NCBI GenBank assembly: GCA_040285825.1
Contig: JAUPSS010000001.1
Coordinates: 2,790,001-2,854,000, forward strand
Reading direction: 5' to 3'
From: Eukaryota sp. TZLM1-RC
Taxonomy: Eukaryota > Metamonada: BaSk clade
Length of the DNA: 64,000 nt
Of this stretch, positions 18,330 through 28,400 are shown piece by piece. Position numbers and translations under genes: made by a program. Within the stretch, counting starts at the first letter, position 1. Every line of letters begins with the position of its first letter. The notes beneath the pieces were generated by a model. The model saw only the letters and a list, made by a program, of their open reading frames with translations. It had not been told where the DNA came from and searched no databases.

Positions 18330-20167
18330 ACGTCCCGGAACCTGTAACAAGACAAGACGTTGCACCTCAGGAAGAACCAACTTCCTCTCAACCCATGGAA
18401 AGTGAAATTGGAGAAGACATTGAGTTGAACGGGCCAGTCGTTGGAGAAACGGCTCCTCCTCAACCCTCAGTAAGAGACTCTTCTTCCGATAGACCTATGC
18501 GTATTGAGGACCTACAATCCTCAAGAAGAGCTATTGACATGAGCATAGCTAGTAGCCTTCATAGACAGATTGATCCACGGTCTAAGGATATCGACTATAA
18601 AAGACCTCGATTATCCGCTGATGACCCTATTAACAAAATGTCTATCATAGCTTTTCTTTTAAAATATCAAACTTGGGATAAATACGGGCGAAAGATAGCT
18701 AATAGAAGCTTCGAAGCCCCAGGTCAATCAGATTGGACCAGAGCCTTTATGATAGCTACCCAGCTATTTGGAGAAGGCCAAGCAGAAATAACCCAAGATA
18801 GGATTAAAGATCTCCCCAAACATATACGCGACGAGATCACCAGGGATACAACACAGCCTTTGGTAAGGATTGATCCAGCTATAACAGATAAGCTCGGACC
18901 CCCAATCCACCATTATGATTTATTTAGGAGCATGATGATGAGCACTTGCCCCACAGGAATATCCAGCATGATCGACCCTAGCCTTCTATCTAGATGGCAG
19001 AGTCAAGGTTTACTCGGTGTTGATTATACCGACGCCGACGTCATGGTATTTCTGTTAAAAAGAACGCAATTCACATCATATCATGAGGCTTGTACAGCTC
19101 TAATGAAGCCTAGAATAAATTGGAGGAAAATCCACAATAGGCATGAGGCTGACAACGAGTTTGGTCGTTATGTAGAAGATTTTGGAGACGTCTTGAGAAT
19201 GACCACCTACATGACCGACCTAACCATCCCCGATTTAATTAGAGGAAGCAGTGGGTTGATAACCATATCTCCCGCTCTAATAGCCGAGTACTTCCTTATG
19301 GGTCTGGATAACTTTGCTATATCAAGCGAACTCCTCCCAGTATGGACTAGGGAATCCTTGTGGGACTCACCGAACAAAACAACTCTACTCGATTTGATAT
19401 CGACAACGAGAAGACATTTCCTCGCTTGGTGTTACACAGCAGGAAACAAGCCCACAATGGATGTACTAAGGAACAGGGCTAACGAAGAAGATATTCCTTT
19501 GGGACTCACGGCAATGAGAACTTACTCAAGAGGAGTAACACCATCAGCCCAGGCTCCAACAAAACGAGCAAGACGATCAGGTGGAAAGTCAAGAGGAACC
19601 CCTCAACACAAATACATCCCTGAAAAGCATGAACGAGAAGGGTCAAAATTCTGTACATTCTGCAGCAACGTCGAAGGTAACAATCCTGTTGGCCACACTG
19701 TATTCGAATGCAAAGATCCTCGTTGTGCTAGAAGCAGAGTTCCCAAAGAAGAAAGATTCAGATTAGGAGAACAGGAGGCGCCTGCTAGTAGAGGCAGTGT
19801 AGAAAGGGGCCGAGGTGGCCGTGGTAGACGTGTACATAGATTCAAATTTAGAGGCCGTGGAGGCCGTTATAGAGGTCATAAAGGAAGAGGTCAGTACAGA
19901 CCTATACATAACATAAACACAACAGAGGACATATCATCAAACGCATCCCCTACTGAGTCAAAACCGACCCGTTCGAGTACGGTTCCTCACAGACGGATCA
20001 ACAACAGCAACCGGAACAGCAGGACAGGCAACTTTCCTAATCGGGTACATATCAACGCAATCAATCACAACCAATCAACAACCGATTTAGGAAACCCAGT
20101 CAACAACTTTCCAACAGCTCAACAAAATCTTTTTAATTCCTCTACAAATTCACCAAACCAGCTCTGA
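18326..20167 (+). CDS. gag ORF2 with capsid-like and nucleocapsid regions
   Basis: Open in the -1 frame relative to ORF1, with no ATG at its beginning (first codon GTG), which suggests frameshifted translation. The middle (about 110-370) is helical and capsid-like. At about 440-460 a Cys/His cluster has the form C-X2-C-X10-H-X4-C; the central spacing is far longer than the standard X4. A Gly/Arg-rich RNA-binding tail follows (GRGGRGRR, FRGRGGRYRG). The last 77 nt overlap pol in the +1 frame (20091-20167). Confidence 0.8.
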   Translation: MNVPEPVTRQDVAPQEEPTSSQPMESEIGEDIELNGPVVGETAPPQPSVRDSSSDRPMRIEDLQSSRRAIDMSIASSLHRQIDPRSKDIDYKRPRLSADDPINKMSIIAFLLKYQTWDKYGRKIANRSFEAPGQSDWTRAFMIATQLFGEGQAEITQDRIKDLPKHIRDEITRDTTQPLVRIDPAITDKLGPPIHHYDLFRSMMMSTCPTGISSMIDPSLLSRWQSQGLLGVDYTDADVMVFLLKRTQFTSYHEACTALMKPRINWRKIHNRHEADNEFGRYVEDFGDVLRMTTYMTDLTIPDLIRGSSGLITISPALIAEYFLMGLDNFAISSELLPVWTRESLWDSPNKTTLLDLISTTRRHFLAWCYTAGNKPTMDVLRNRANEEDIPLGLTAMRTYSRGVTPSAQAPTKRARRSGGKSRGTPQHKYIPEKHEREGSKFCTFCSNVEGNNPVGHTVFECKDPRCARSRVPKEERFRLGEQEAPASRGSVERGRGGRGRRVHRFKFRGRGGRYRGHKGRGQYRPIHNINTTEDISSNASPTESKPTRSSTVPHRRINNSNRNSRTGNFPNRVHINAINHNQSTTDLGNPVNNFPTAQQNLFNSSTNSPNQL

Positions 20168-20270
20168 TATCAATAGCATTTTTGATATTAATTCTACGGT
20201 TAGTGAAAACCACGTCAGGTCCCAGCGTTCTCCATTTCTAAGACTGGAGATATCAATAAATGATATTAAA

Positions 20271-23200
20271 ATGATTGCGACTATAGATTCGGCTGCGTTT
20301 TGTTCAGTTATTACTGCAGATTTAGCTGAACAATGCCATATGTCAATCAATAGCAAGGATACTATTAAGTTCTTACCAGCTAATAACGTATCCACAAAAT
20401 CGCTAGGGAGTGCAACTGGTATTCTGTCGTTCAACGTAGGAAGCATTGCGCAACAAGTTCACTATAAACATACTCTTCCCATAATCCCGGGTTCGAACAA
20501 ATTATTAATAGGGACAGACATGTTAAAAGCACTTGGGCTTCAGACGGATGATGGTCTTTTCATTAGATTAGACAAAGAACACCGCACTTTGCTAAATGCA
20601 GAATCAGAATTCGACTCTAGGATCGCTCAACATTCGATTGGGAACTTAGATAACCAATCACCAAGTCCTTCTGATTTTGAGGAGCAATTAGCAAGATCTG
20701 GATGTGAGATAAATTTAGATGATAGTAATAATAAATTAAAATTAACGAGTCTACTAAAATTATTCAGCGATGTTTTTAGTGAAACTCCTAATAGAAAAGG
20801 AATCGATTGTAATCCTCTAACAATCCCCTTTAGAGATGAGAATGCTATAGTACATAAACCTGCTAGACGGTTAAATCCCAGCAAAATGGAAATAGCAAAC
20901 AAAATATTTGATGAACTGATCGAAATGGGCTATGCAGTTGAATCTAATTATAAATTCAGCTCTCCTATTGTCTTAGTTATATACTTTGACGGCAAAAAAC
21001 CCAGGTTAACTGGAGACTTTAGTGGTAAAGATGGAGTTAATGCCCATACGATTTCAGTAGAGCCTAATCTACCTAGGATTAGTGATATTTTAGAGTTTTT
21101 AAGTAGAGCAGATTACATAGCCACGCTTGATTTACCAAAAGCTTTCTGGCAGATGAATGTAGCTGAAAAGGACATTGAGAAAACATCAATCTCAATCCCT
21201 GGAAGGTCAATTATGTTTAAAAGAGCTTGCTTCGGATTAAAGAATATCCCAGCAGTTTTTCAAAACGTAATGATGGAAATATTCCAAATTGATGGCGTTT
21301 TCATATACATTGACGATATCATAATAGTTGGAACGACATTCGAAGAATTTTATAAGAGATTACAAAGAGTCCTCCAATGCGCCAGAAATAGACGTGTAAA
21401 TATAGGCTTACGTAAATGTAAATTCGTAACATCAAAACACCCTATCGACATTTTAGGAAGTACCTTCCAGGATAAAACTAGATTTATAAGTAAGAAAAAA
21501 ATCGAAGCCTTGATGAGAATCCCTAGACCAAAAACAGTGAAAGAAGTTCGCTCATTGGTAGGATCCATAAATTACATTAGAGATTGGCTTCCAGGTATTT
21601 CTGAATTAATTGCTCCAATTAACGAGCTAATTAAAGGAAAACCCAGAATAATTAAATGGACTAGCAAGCATGACGATTACTTAAAACAAATAAAAGACTT
21701 AATAGTAAACCACATGCCCCTTGAATTACCAGCTCCGGGCAAGCGAGTATTGATAAGTACTGACGCTTCAGATGTAGCAGTAGGAGGTGTTATTTGGCAA
21801 GAAATTGAACCCTACTCCCCTGCAGGAACCCCGCTAAATAAAAGGAAAGTAAAACCTTTGTCATTCTATAGTAGATTACTTACAGAAACACAAAGAAAAT
21901 GGTCCACCTTACAAAAAGAATTATATGCAATACTTTTGATTTTAACTGAAAGTTGTTTAGAAAGCTACCTGTTAACTAGACATTTAACAATTTTCACAGA
22001 TCATAAAAACATTGCATTCCTGGCAACAGCCCCAGAGAAAAATAGAATTGTAAAGAGATGGCTGCCGATACTATCTGAATTCAACTTTGACATAGTCCAC
22101 GAACCTGGTGAAGACAACCATTGGGCAGATATGTTATCGAGGAATATTGATTTGGATCAAAATGAGGAAGCTCCTTCTATTTGTAGTATAAATATACCAG
22201 ATACTTTACTTTCAAATTACGAGATACCTCCACTAGACGATGATTCTGATTCGGACCTTGAAGACATCCCATCAATCTCATCTCTAAGTAGACACCAAGA
22301 CCTACCTATCTTTTCTTCTTGGTTCTCTAAGATAAGATCTGAACAACAAATAGCCAAAAATAACAACGACTCGTTATTTGAAAATGCAATTCTAGATGAA
22401 AATACTCAAATTTGGAAAAATAATAAAAACAAAATTTTGATTCCAAAGAGCCTCAAAAAACAGGCACTTCTATTAATACATGGTTTGGTTCAATCTGGCC
22501 ACCCTAGCAAAAACGATAGTTTACACAAACTATCCAAAAGCGATTTTTACTGGCCCAATATGAGAAAGGACCTTATTAATCATGTCAAAAGATGCCCAAC
22601 TTGTCAAAAAACGGCTCCAGTTAAAAGATCAAAAACACCTTCCACAGGATCTTTATGGGCAGATCGTCCTTTTGCCAGATTAAATGTCGATACAATTGGA
22701 CCCCTAAATTCTGACAACGAAGGAAATAAATATCTATTAGTATTTGTAGACTCTTTTACTGGATATACAATTTTAGTCCCTCTAAAAGAACTCAATGCCT
22801 TAGAAACCGCAGATGCCTTGATTTGGAATGTTTGCGCTATCTTCGGCATACCTATGTTAATTCATAGTGATAATGGACCTGAGTTCGCCAATGAGACTTT
22901 CAAAATAGTGTGTAACAGATTAGCGATTGAGATGAGTAACTCAATTCCCCACTATTCAGAAAGTAATGGACTTGTAGAACGTAAACATAGAGACGTTCTT
23001 CAATGCTTAAGGAAACTATTAATAGATTTCAATGATTACGGAAATTGGTCTACATACGTACCTATATCCCAACTATTAATAAATTCTACTAAAAGCAGAA
23101 AAACTGGTTTTACCCCATACGAACTCATGTTCGGTTCTTCGATTAGTCCAAGAACAGACCCTGCTAATATATTAGGAAATTTATCCAAATTTGAAACTAA

Positions 23201-23282
23201 TATCCCTTTATTAGATGACATCAAAATGAAAAACACTCGTCTACAAGAAAAAGGGAAGAAGCAGAGCGTCACCAAACATTAA
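20271..23282 (+). CDS. pol: protease, reverse transcriptase, RNase H, integrase
   Basis: 1003 aa from the first ATG; the frame is open back to 20091, so it is probably expressed by a +1 shift from gag ORF2. The protease site reads TIDSAAF, with Ala where retroelement proteases have Gly (D-S/T-G). RT has the box YIDDIIIVG (about residue 346). RNase H shows STDASDVAVGGV and FTDHKNI. Integrase has an HHCC finger (HGLVQSGHPSK, CPTCQKT) and a DDE core (NVDTIGPL, HSDNGPEF, a Glu in SNGLVERKHRD). It ends early at TAA 23280 because of a 1-nt loss in a poly-A run near 23250. Confidence 0.95.
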   Translation: MIATIDSAAFCSVITADLAEQCHMSINSKDTIKFLPANNVSTKSLGSATGILSFNVGSIAQQVHYKHTLPIIPGSNKLLIGTDMLKALGLQTDDGLFIRLDKEHRTLLNAESEFDSRIAQHSIGNLDNQSPSPSDFEEQLARSGCEINLDDSNNKLKLTSLLKLFSDVFSETPNRKGIDCNPLTIPFRDENAIVHKPARRLNPSKMEIANKIFDELIEMGYAVESNYKFSSPIVLVIYFDGKKPRLTGDFSGKDGVNAHTISVEPNLPRISDILEFLSRADYIATLDLPKAFWQMNVAEKDIEKTSISIPGRSIMFKRACFGLKNIPAVFQNVMMEIFQIDGVFIYIDDIIIVGTTFEEFYKRLQRVLQCARNRRVNIGLRKCKFVTSKHPIDILGSTFQDKTRFISKKKIEALMRIPRPKTVKEVRSLVGSINYIRDWLPGISELIAPINELIKGKPRIIKWTSKHDDYLKQIKDLIVNHMPLELPAPGKRVLISTDASDVAVGGVIWQEIEPYSPAGTPLNKRKVKPLSFYSRLLTETQRKWSTLQKELYAILLILTESCLESYLLTRHLTIFTDHKNIAFLATAPEKNRIVKRWLPILSEFNFDIVHEPGEDNHWADMLSRNIDLDQNEEAPSICSINIPDTLLSNYEIPPLDDDSDSDLEDIPSISSLSRHQDLPIFSSWFSKIRSEQQIAKNNNDSLFENAILDENTQIWKNNKNKILIPKSLKKQALLLIHGLVQSGHPSKNDSLHKLSKSDFYWPNMRKDLINHVKRCPTCQKTAPVKRSKTPSTGSLWADRPFARLNVDTIGPLNSDNEGNKYLLVFVDSFTGYTILVPLKELNALETADALIWNVCAIFGIPMLIHSDNGPEFANETFKIVCNRLAIEMSNSIPHYSESNGLVERKHRDVLQCLRKLLIDFNDYGNWSTYVPISQLLINSTKSRKTGFTPYELMFGSSISPRTDPANILGNLSKFETNIPLLDDIKMKNTRLQEKGKKQSVTKH
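23247..23264 (+). promoter_or_regulatory. Internal copy of the polypurine tract (central PPT-like)
   Basis: GAAAAAGGGAAGAAGCAG is identical over 18 nt to the 3' polypurine tract at 23940-23957. It lies in the integrase coding region, 693 bp upstream. Confidence 0.6.
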
Positions 23283-23374
23283 ATACTCCGTCTTCAGTAG
23301 ATAATACTAATTCGTGTTTTATAGTATTTAATATTGGTGACTACGTCTTACGTAAAACCAAGCAAAATAATAAA

Positions 23375-23809
23375 TTGCATGGATCTTGGAATGGACCATT
23401 TTTAGTTATTGACCTTCCTTCCAAATCCACTTTATTATTGAAGAATCTTACTACTGGCACAGAATTAAAAGCTGCCAAGAAAGATTGCAAAATCTATAAC
23501 GCAGAAAATCCACAGGACATTGAATTCCTCAAGGCAGTCGCTGCGGGCGATTCCGAAAAACACGTTATAGAGAAAATCCTCTCAGAATACCACTCTGATT
23601 CAGGTAGTTTCTGTACTGTTCAGTGGTTTGGCGGTGAGACAACAGAAGAGCCACTCCATTCGGTTAGACACTCAGAAGCTTATAAGTTATTTAGTAAGGA
23701 AAACAAGAAAATTGGAAAACGTACCATTAGTCGACGACAAGGTACCTCCAATGAGTCTACGCCTTCTAAGAAGCCTAGACGCAGTAATAGAATTAGGAAG
23801 AGGAGCTAA
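23375..23809 (+). CDS. Integrase C-terminal tail with chromodomain-like segment
   Basis: Frame continuing pol after the break near 23250; coding homology to the other element starts about 23250. The segment HVIEKILSEY ... VQWFG ... TEEPLHSV resembles a degenerate chromodomain (EKIL, a V-x-W strand, and EEP in place of WEP), as in chromoviral integrases, where it guides insertion to chromatin. A basic tail ends RRSNRIRKRS. The same organisation, unbroken, is present in the minus-strand element. Confidence 0.8.
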   Translation: MHGSWNGPFLVIDLPSKSTLLLKNLTTGTELKAAKKDCKIYNAENPQDIEFLKAVAAGDSEKHVIEKILSEYHSDSGSFCTVQWFGGETTEEPLHSVRHSEAYKLFSKENKKIGKRTISRRQGTSNESTPSKKPRRSNRIRKRS

Positions 23810-23939
23810 TTCTTAGTTTATATCGATTATTTATATTATATTATATTATTTATATTATATCGATTATATGTATTTATTATAGTTGTTTTGTTAATTGTAT
23901 ATAGTTTTTATTTCATATTCATATAAGCTGATTTATTTT

Positions 23940-23957
23940 GAAAAAGGGAAGAAGCAG
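23940..23957 (+). promoter_or_regulatory. 3' polypurine tract
   Basis: Purine-rich 18-mer directly abutting the 3' LTR. The same tract sits beside the LTRs at 5112, 25152 and 63927. Confidence 0.85.
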
Positions 23958-24036
23958 TGTTGGCGCCCTAAGGCTTATATAATATGAATAGAAAATAAAT
24001 CAGACTTTTCTTTACTACAATAGACTTTAGGCAACA
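23958..24036 (+). repeat. 3' LTR, 79 bp
   Basis: Identical to 16848-16926. Confidence 0.95.
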
Positions 24037-24040
24037 CATG

Positions 24041-24240
24041 AATATTTCCCCTATTAATTGAATTGAACGCATTACTAAAATACAACAACATACATTGGAT
24101 TCATTTTGATGAAATAGAACATCTGTAGCAAAGACAGCTGAAGAACTCCATCAGTGGTATTTATACCGTATTGGAACGTTAACAATCTTTTTTGCTTTTT
24201 TATTGAATCTACTTAAACAGCAAGCTGAAAAATTTTGAGC
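24041..24240 (-). mobile_element. LINE relic, family B, RT part
   Basis: Continuation of 16525-16847 beyond the LTR element. It matches 58480-58660, including the region around ACATTGGATTCATTTTGA. Confidence 0.8.
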
Positions 24241-25060
24241 AAAGTTTCAGAAATTGCAATTGGACGAACAGCCATTTTGAAGTTTTTGACAAGTTCAGTC
24301 AAACGTGAACATCATAATTCTTCAAGATATTTGAGCTGGCCAGATAAAACTCTATTAAAAAATTTTGTTATTATAATTAGACAATCTTCTAGAGGAATAA
24401 CCGCAGCTTTGGTATGAACTCTATATAGATTTAGAAATACCTGCAGACTTTTCAAGTTTCATAAAAGTATTAATAATACATGTTAAAATAGAATCGTCCA
24501 ATGGTTGGATTAATTTTGTGTGCAATCTATTGGTGCGATTATTGAGACTAACTGACGATTCATCGAGGAATATAGTAGCACCTACATTGGATGAATTACA
24601 AAGTGCTTATGATACAAATTTGACTGATATTCTAATAAAAATTCTTGAGACGTGTTTGTTCTGGGGCTTGATGGATCACTGATTGTTACTGATGTCAGAT
24701 CCACTGATGTTGTAAAAAGTTCAATGAAAATTTGCACTTTTATTGAAATCATGATTACCAGGAGCTGAGGAGCCCAAATTATACTGAAAAAAATCAACTT
24801 ACACACCTACTACCTAATACCTGCTTTGTCATTTTGCCTTCTTCTTATGTGGAACTTTGAGTGAAGCTGTTTCATCGTTTTTAGATGATTTTTTTCAATT
24901 CGTCAAAAATAAAACTGGAAGAATTTTTTCACCGAACTGTAATATCTTGTCCAAAAAACCAACATCTTGTGCTTAAAGATTTTCCTTCCATCATCAATTT
25001 TGCTGTACATTTGACAATTTACAGATTTGTGGATGTGAATAGGAGCCTCCAACAACTCTC
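24241..25060 (+). mobile_element. LINE relic fragments, plus strand
   Basis: Broken translation includes GLDGSLIVTDVRSTDV at about 24660-24720 and FLDDFFQFVKNKTGRIF at about 24880-24930. These correspond to the endonuclease and C-terminal regions of the LINE at 36462-36998. It ends at the target duplication TCTC of the next LTR element. Confidence 0.65.
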
Positions 25061-25152
25061 TGTTGCCTAAAGTCTATTGTAGTAAAGAGAAGTCAATGAG
25101 GAAAAGTTGATTTGTTTTTTAATCATATTATATAAGCCTTAGGGCGCCAACA
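25061..25152 (-). repeat. 3' LTR of non-autonomous element, 92 bp
   Basis: TGTTGCCTAAAG...GCGCCAACA on the plus strand; related to the 79-bp LTR of the plus-strand element in inverse orientation. Confidence 0.92.
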
Positions 25153-25281
25153 CTGCTTCTTCCCTTTTTCAAAATAAATCACCTTATACGAATATGAAAC
25201 TAAAAATATGAACAAATAACTAAATAACTCCAACTACTAAGAACTAAATACCAAATTCTGATGTTTTCTATTGTCTACTAT

Positions 25282-25435
25282 TGATGGTCTTGGCTGTTGG
25301 TTATTGTCTGACATACAATGTAGAGTAACAGAAGTGTAATTTATTACGAAGAGGAATTGTATTCTCTCTTCTTAAGCTAACAGGCGGAATACTAATAACT
25401 AAACTATTAACTATAAATACTATTCAAGACTAACA
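25282..25435 (-). repeat. 3' LTR of nested element, 154 bp
   Basis: TGATGGTCTTGG...ACTAACA on the plus strand; one mismatch to 32488-32641. Confidence 0.94.
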
Positions 25436-28400
25436 CTGCCTTTTCCTCTCTTTCGAGCGACGAGCCCTGGAAGCTCTAGTCACAGGAGGTGAACTAATGG
25501 AAATATGACGCTTCTTGGGAGGAGCGGATTTAGTACGGCGACGTGCTTTTGAAGTCTTGATAAAGTCTTTATACACGGCAGTATTTTGGACTGTAGACAC
25601 ATGTTCGGTGGTGATCTCTTTTCCAGGCCATTGCACTTGGCAAAAGTCACCATCCTGACTGAGCACTTCTTCAATGATGTGTTCTTCGACATCACCTGCA
25701 GCGACCCAGGAGTGGAACTCATCGTTGGTGGGCAAGCTGGAGTGCCAGGGTGCTAAATGTTTGACGCTAGCTTGGACAATCGTACCTGTGCAGAGATTCT
25801 TAATATTCACAGACGAATTGGATACGATTTCAGTAATTAGGAAGGGTCCTAAATAGTCTCCATGAAGCTTAGCGGAAGAGCCAGATGCTCTCAATACCAA
25901 TTGACCAACTTCAAAAGGGTTTGGAGTTGACGATCTAGTTAGCTTGGAAGCTTTGGAAGCTTGATGGTGTGCTGCCTTTTCCTGTTTCTCTTTCAATCTT
26001 CGAAATTTAGATTGAATTTCTTGAATAAAAGATGACTCAGACGTCGAGCTTTCAATGATTTCAAGAATTTTGCCAGGGTCTGATCTGGGGGACACATCTG
26101 AGCCAAAGATCACTTGGTATGGGGTGTGGTTGGTTATTGAGCTCTTGGAAGAGTTGATCAATAATTGCACATAAGGCAAGTATTCAGACCACACATCGTA
26201 GGCATTGAAGTCTACGAGCAATTTCCGTAGGTTTTGCAGGATGTCTCTGTGTCGGCGTTCTACCAGGCCGTTGGACGGAGAAAACCTAGGTATTGACTTT
26301 GACACCTCTATGCCCAAAAATTTGCTTAATTCGTCAAAGACAGCCTTGGAAAATTCGGGTCCATTATCGCTGTGGATTTGAAATGGAATACCAAAGATGG
26401 CACAGACTTTCCAAATTAATGCATCTGCAGTAAGATTGGCATTTATCTCTTTTAAAGGCACGATGATCGTGAACCTAGAGAAGCTGTCAATAAATACGAG
26501 GATGTATTTGTAGCCTTCTTGATCTTCTGGAAGAGGACCAATGACGTCGGCGTTGACGCGAGCAAAAGGTCTGTCAGCCCACAATGAACCGGTTGGGGGA
26601 ACATGCAGTTTGGGAACTGGCTTTGTTTTCTGACAGGAGGGGCATTCTTGGACGTGCTTATTCATGTCGGTGAGCATGTTTGGCCACCAATAATCGCTGT
26701 TTCTGAGCTTGTTCAGGCTTTCAGCTTTGCTTGGATGACCTCCTTGCAGAAGTCCATGCAACAAGTTAAGGGTGTCCTTAATGAGTGATTTGGGAATCAC
26801 TATCTTGTTGTCGTGAGTCATATATAAATCAAGATGATTGTTATGAACACAGTTGTTGAAAGAGGGGTCTTTGGATGCTATGGCAAGCTTCTGTTCGGAC
26901 CTAATCCTACAGAGCCATGGCTCGAAAATAGGCAGGTCGTTGGAACATCGTTCTCTGATGACCATGATACGTTCGAAGTTGTTTAAGTCTTCGATGTAGT
27001 ATCTTTCATTTTCTGTTCCATCAATTTTATCAATGTAAAATATTGGATGAAAATTTGGAGGCATTTGATGGGACAAATGATTGATCTCTTGATGGTCTAT
27101 AGGCGGAACTATTCGAGACAACATATCAGCCCAGAAGTTATCTTCCCCTTTGGTATGTACCAAATCAAAGCAGAATTCAGAGAATATGGGTAACCATCTT
27201 GTTACAATTCTGTTCTTCTCAGGAGCCGTGAACATGTAGGTAAGGTTTTGATGGTCTGTGAATATAACCAGTTTCCTTCCTTTCAAGTAGTTTTCAAAAC
27301 CACTTTGAGTTAACATGAGTAGGATAGCATAGAGTTCCTTTTGGTTTGTCGGCCAGTTCTTTTGCGAGTTGGTTAACAACCGGCTGAAGAAGCTGATAGG
27401 CCTACATTTCCTGTTGATCAGGGGGGTACCGGGGTCGTCGACTTGTTCGATTTGTTCCCATATGACGCCGCCTACAGCAATGTCGGATGCGTCGCAACTA
27501 ATTAAAATTTGGTTTTCCAGCGGAGGTAAGCTGAGCGGCATGTGCTTCGCTATCAGTTGTTTGATCTTTTGAAGGAGTTCGTCGTGCATGTCGGTCCATT
27601 GAAGGCGTTGCGCGCGGGGTTTGGGTTTAACTTTGGAGTTATTTCCATCCTTCTTAGTCAATCTGATGATAGGAGCGATGAGCTCAGATACCTGAGGAAG
27701 CCATTTTCTAATGAAGTTGATTGATCCTACGAGGCTGCGGACGTCTTTGATTGTCTTTGGTCTAGGTAGATTCAGCAAAGATTCAACGCGAGTGGGATCG
27801 ATAGTCCGTTGTTTGTTTTGGAAAACACTGCCCAGTATCTTGATTGGGTGTCTGGAAGACACGAAATGGCACTTTGGAAGTCCCAAGGAAACTCTTTTGC
27901 ATCTGGCTTGATCAAGGACGCGACGGAGGCGTTCAATGAATTCGTCAAAGGTTGAACCTATGATTATGATGTCATCTATGTAAATGAAGACACCGTCTCC
28001 CGAGAAGATGTCAGCCATGACGTTTTGGAAAACGGCTGGGACATTCTTTAGGCCAAAAGCTGGACGTTTGAACATGATGCTTTTGCCAGGAATGCTCAGG
28101 GCTGTTTTCTGCCAATCCTTTTCGGCAATCTTGAGTTGCCAAAAGGCTTTGGGGAGGTCAAGGGTGCCTATGTAGTTCGCTTGGGAGGGAAATACCAGCA
28201 CATCGGAGATCCTTGGAAGGTTGGGCTCAACAGGAATGGTGTTGGCGTTGACTCCGTCTTTGCCACTATAGTCACCGGTAAGGCGGGGCTTACGGTGATC
28301 TGGGTAGACCACTAGACAGACAGGGGAGCTGAACTCATGGTTCGATGGGACAGCAAATCCTGAGTCTACGAGTTCGTCGAAAATTTGGTTAGCGACCTCT

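Larger units (their letters stand above)
16848..24036 (+). mobile_element. Ty3/Gypsy-like LTR retrotransposon, nearly intact, 7.2 kb
   Basis: The two 79-bp LTRs are identical (16848-16926, 23958-24036), implying recent insertion. A 4-bp target duplication CATG flanks it (16844-16847, 24037-24040). The LINE copy at about 58465 shows the unoccupied site with a single CATG. The order is 5' LTR, gag in two overlapping frames, then pol (protease, RT, RNase H, integrase, chromodomain-like tail), a polypurine tract and the 3' LTR. RT before integrase marks the Ty3/Gypsy order. One 1-nt frame break at about 23250 separates the integrase tail. Confidence 0.96.

Noticed and set aside
23816-23900. TATA/ATAT-rich tract as a satellite or centromere signal
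   Set aside because: A short simple-sequence stretch in the 3' region of the LTR element, not a larger array.
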